Source of the DNA: a bacterium | GTDB taxonomy: Bacteria; Planctomycetota; Planctomycetia; Kolteriales; Kolteriaceae | DNA: 64,000 bases | NCBI GenBank assembly: GCA_019753235.1 | Contig: JAIELF010000010.1 | Span: 1-64,000, forward strand | Direction: 5' to 3' | In this document: in pieces, positions 62,014 to 64,000 of the stretch | Position numbering within the stretch: position 1 is the first letter of the stretch | Layout of the letters: every line of letters starts with the position of its first letter | Notes under the pieces: model-generated | Seen by the model: only the letters and a program-made list of their open reading frames with translations | Told to the model about the DNA's origin: nothing | The model's database searches: none | Translations under genes and position numbers: made by a program

Positions 62014-62991
62014 TTATCGCGTCGGCTTTTTTGTTGGTTGAATGGCCAGCTCGGCCGCAGCCGTGGGATTCCGTCCGACCAAATGCGAGATGTTCGGTGA
62101 CGGCAATGCCGACAGGACCGATTCAAGCTCGGCCCGCTCTTGAGGCGTTAACGTCGTGGCGACCGCATCAAGCTTCTCTCTCGACCAGTTTGGTCGACAC
62201 TGCATCAGTCGGCACATCACCGAGAAGAAGAGCTTCATCTCTTGAACGCATGTGGAGACCATGTGTTCGGATTGGCCCGGGGCCAACTTCATGGCCAGCT
62301 TCAGAGTCGGACCGCTGGCACTGGCGAATCCATCAAGCTGCTGAACAACGTACGTCCCCGCGCCCGCATACTCTTGAAAGTGATACTGGTGAACGATGAC
62401 GAGCTCGGCCCGCATCTTGAATGGGATGATCCCCGCGGGGGCTTCGCCGATACAGTAGCAAACCCGCAAGTTGGGCTCGTTGCAGGCGACATAGAACTTG
62501 ACGGTCGCACCAGCTTGGTCTCGGCAAAGATAGCCACCCTCGATCGGCTCGACATCGGTGACGAAAATACCGAGCTGTTTCCAATACTCACAAACAGTTT
62601 CGGGGTGATCGATCAACCAATGCAGCAGTTTCTCATCGCAGGGGAACATCTCTTTTCGGCCAGCGTGATAGCTGATCGGCTTTTGCAGGATCTCAAGAAC
62701 CCGCTCGCGGTATGGACCCGTGATCTTCTCGAGCGGAACAGCGGAGATATCGGGCGGGGCCTTCTTCTCTCGCTTGGGCCGAACGAGCAATCGTGAAGGC
62801 GTTGGCGTGCTTTCATCAACGAAGAGGGAACTCTCGTCCGCCGGGGCCGACTCCTCGGCGTGTGCGGCCGATGGAGAACTGCTGCTGACGAACGCCATCG
62901 CCAACAGAAAAGTGCCGAGCATGGTCGAGCGAAGTCGGTAAACGTTAGATCGTCGCATGAAGAATCTCGCGAAACCGCCCATATTAGCCAA
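62014..62991 (-). CDS. Hypothetical exported protein
   Basis: I do not recognise this 325-residue protein. A signal peptide (LRSTMLGTFLLAMAFVSSSS, cleavage near AHAEE) is followed by a Ser/Glu-rich linker to about residue 75. The mature domain has ISYHAGRKEMFPCDEKLLHW, EPNLRVCYCIGEAPAGI, HQYHFQEYAGAGTYVVQQLD and MKLFFSVMCRLMQCRP; cysteines there could pair or bind a metal. The start may be 62991 or ATG 62958. A planctomycete family of unknown function is likely. Confidence 0.7.
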   Translation of the reverse strand: MANMGGFARFFMRRSNVYRLRSTMLGTFLLAMAFVSSSSPSAAHAEESAPADESSLFVDESTPTPSRLLVRPKREKKAPPDISAVPLEKITGPYRERVLEILQKPISYHAGRKEMFPCDEKLLHWLIDHPETVCEYWKQLGIFVTDVEPIEGGYLCRDQAGATVKFYVACNEPNLRVCYCIGEAPAGIIPFKMRAELVIVHQYHFQEYAGAGTYVVQQLDGFASASGPTLKLAMKLAPGQSEHMVSTCVQEMKLFFSVMCRLMQCRPNWSREKLDAVATTLTPQERAELESVLSALPSPNISHLVGRNPTAAAELAIQPTKKPTR

Positions 62992-63303
62992 GGCTTCAAA
63001 ATGGCGTGGCTCTGCTATCTATATCGTTTGTTCCAATTCCCGGAGTTAATCGAAATACTCCCAACATGCCGAACTCCCTCTCGGCCACGAACGGTGTATT
63101 TTCTCCAAACTGTGCGGACTATCCGATAGGGATCTCGTTGCTCGCCGGCAGGTATGTTGTCATCAGGAAGCTACGTTGCTTGTTCGTATCGGTGTTGGTG
63201 GGACTCTTCTCTTGTACAGGGCTAGAGGGATGCTATAGCCCCGGCAGCGCTGGTCGCGAGGTCTATTCGCTGCCGTCCGCTTCAACCCATCAAGAGGAGA
63301 CAC
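62992..63303. other. Divergent intergenic region
   Basis: No gene is supported here. The overlapping ORF beginning 63006 has a lipoprotein-like stretch (LFVSVLVGLFSC, GLEGC) but no good start and runs into the next gene in another frame, so I did not call it. The promoters of both flanking genes should be in this stretch. Confidence 0.4.
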
Positions 63304-64000
63304 CATGGGCGCACGATCTCGTCCTTCCAGCCGAGGCCTTTACGTCTTCGTGGCCTTGTTCATGGTGGTCACGGTGGTGACTTGTCTCGGTATCGCACAT
63401 CAAGATCTGGTGCTGGTGACGTATCATCTTTTCCGCTTCGATCAGTCGACCGGTTCCGATGATCAGTCTGCTCGGTGGTTGGCCGAGCAGCCTTCACTTT
63501 CGCTTTCACCTTTGGTGTCGAAGCTTCGACAGTCGGATCCTGCCGTCTGTTTGCGGTCGGGCAAGCTGCTCGGAGAGATCCTCCACGAGCATGGCGATCC
63601 GACCAATCCCGAACATGCTCAGCTTTCGCTTCACTTGGCTTCGCTGTTGCAAAAGGGATACACGTCGTTCTCCGAACCTGGGAAGAAGCAGGCGATTCAT
63701 TTGGCGTATGGGATCCTGGAACAGCACCTCAATGAATGGTCGCCGAACGTCGCTTCGGCACTGGAGACGGCCGGCGATGTGATCAAGTTCGCCATGCGCG
63801 ACATCAATCAGAACATCAACTTGGCCGCCCTTGATGAATTGCCAAGCGTCTGGCAATGGAAAGGGGTTGATAACGTTGCCGAGAATCTATTCCGAGAGTG
63901 GAAGATTGGCCGAAATCAACGCGTCGTTGACTTCTTGGATTCGAAATCGACCGACGTTCGATTGGCGGCGATTCGGGCGCTCGATGGTGCGATCGATCAT
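63304..64000 (+). CDS. Hypothetical membrane-anchored HEAT-like repeat protein, partial (runs off window)
   Basis: The frame is open from ATG 63304, which follows GAGGAGACACC, to the window end (232 residues so far). A basic N-terminus (MGARSRPSSRG) leads into one membrane segment (LYVFVALFMVVTVVTCLGIA), then a soluble helical domain. Pairs of helices such as SLHLASLLQKGYTSF, AIHLAYGILEQHLNEW and the last VRLAAIRALDGAI look like HEAT-type repeats. The rest lies outside the window. Function unknown. Confidence 0.8.

Noticed and set aside
63006-63380. Possible small lipoprotein gene (GLFSC, GLEGC)
   Set aside because: The cysteine stretch is far from the only ATG, no start with a ribosome site lies close to it, and the frame runs through the start of the well-supported gene at 63304.
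1-64000. CRISPR array or prophage
   Set aside because: I saw no regularly spaced repeats, cas genes, integrase or phage structural genes in the window.

Overview
The window looks like planctomycete chromosome. The signs are moderately high GC, an enlarged UvrA-like protein, an apparent TIGR03009-type LolA-like exported protein, Tat-signal oxidoreductases, DUF58/MoxR pairs, an archaeal-type ProRS, and the L2 variant I remember from this phylum. This assignment is inferred from gene content; no rRNA is present to test it.

Layout. 1-4.5 kb: minus-strand exopolysaccharide export genes (a coiled-coil chain-length or transport protein cut by the window edge, a Wza-like lipoprotein and a TPR protein), with a small hypothetical gene upstream. 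5.0-5.9 kb: a gene-free stretch with two striking inverted repeats. 5.9-10.9 kb: a 1675-residue UvrA-like protein arranged C half, N half, C half, plus a duplicated C-terminal module. 10.9-20.9 kb: a glycan-building locus. Its minus-strand arm has a GT39-like transferase, a hypothetical and a double glycosyltransferase; its plus-strand arm has a methyltransferase, a NeuD-like acetyltransferase, a GH43-like propeller, a FemAB/GNAT-like protein and an FdtA-like ketoisomerase. 21-35 kb: mostly housekeeping and single genes (proS, GT2, clpS, an FAD oxidoreductase, a LolA-like protein, pfkA, DUF58, moxR, PhyH, and a Tat-exported TPP enzyme). 35.2-36.2 kb: a decayed patch holding a DUF4258/DUF2283 pair that resembles a toxin-antitoxin module. 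36.3-38.4 kb: a Gfo/Idh/MocA oxidoreductase and nth.

38.6-53.7 kb is the main translation cluster: fusA, then rpsJ-rplC-rplD-rplW-rplB-rpsS-(tRNA-fMet)-rplV-rpsC-rplP-rpmC-rpsQ-rplN-rplX-rplE-rpsH-rplF-rplR-rpsE-rplO-secY-map. An initiator tRNA gene sits inside it, and rpsC carries an in-frame TGA where its family has a conserved Arg. The alpha-operon genes (rpmJ-rpsM-rpsK-rpoA-rplQ) follow at 57.0-59.8 kb but on the opposite strand, separated by a secreted glycosidase-like gene and a putative metallopeptidase. rpsN, rpmD, rpsD, infA and adk are absent from their usual places. 60.3-64 kb: a metal ABC transporter (ATPase and permease, no binding protein seen) and two hypothetical exported or membrane proteins, the last cut by the window edge.

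Several genes have reading-frame peculiarities: rpsC with an internal TGA, DUF4258 with a one-base shift after its ATG, and DUF58 and FemAB with no standard start codon covering the conserved N-terminus. Each could be biology or a consensus error, and read-level checks would separate the two.
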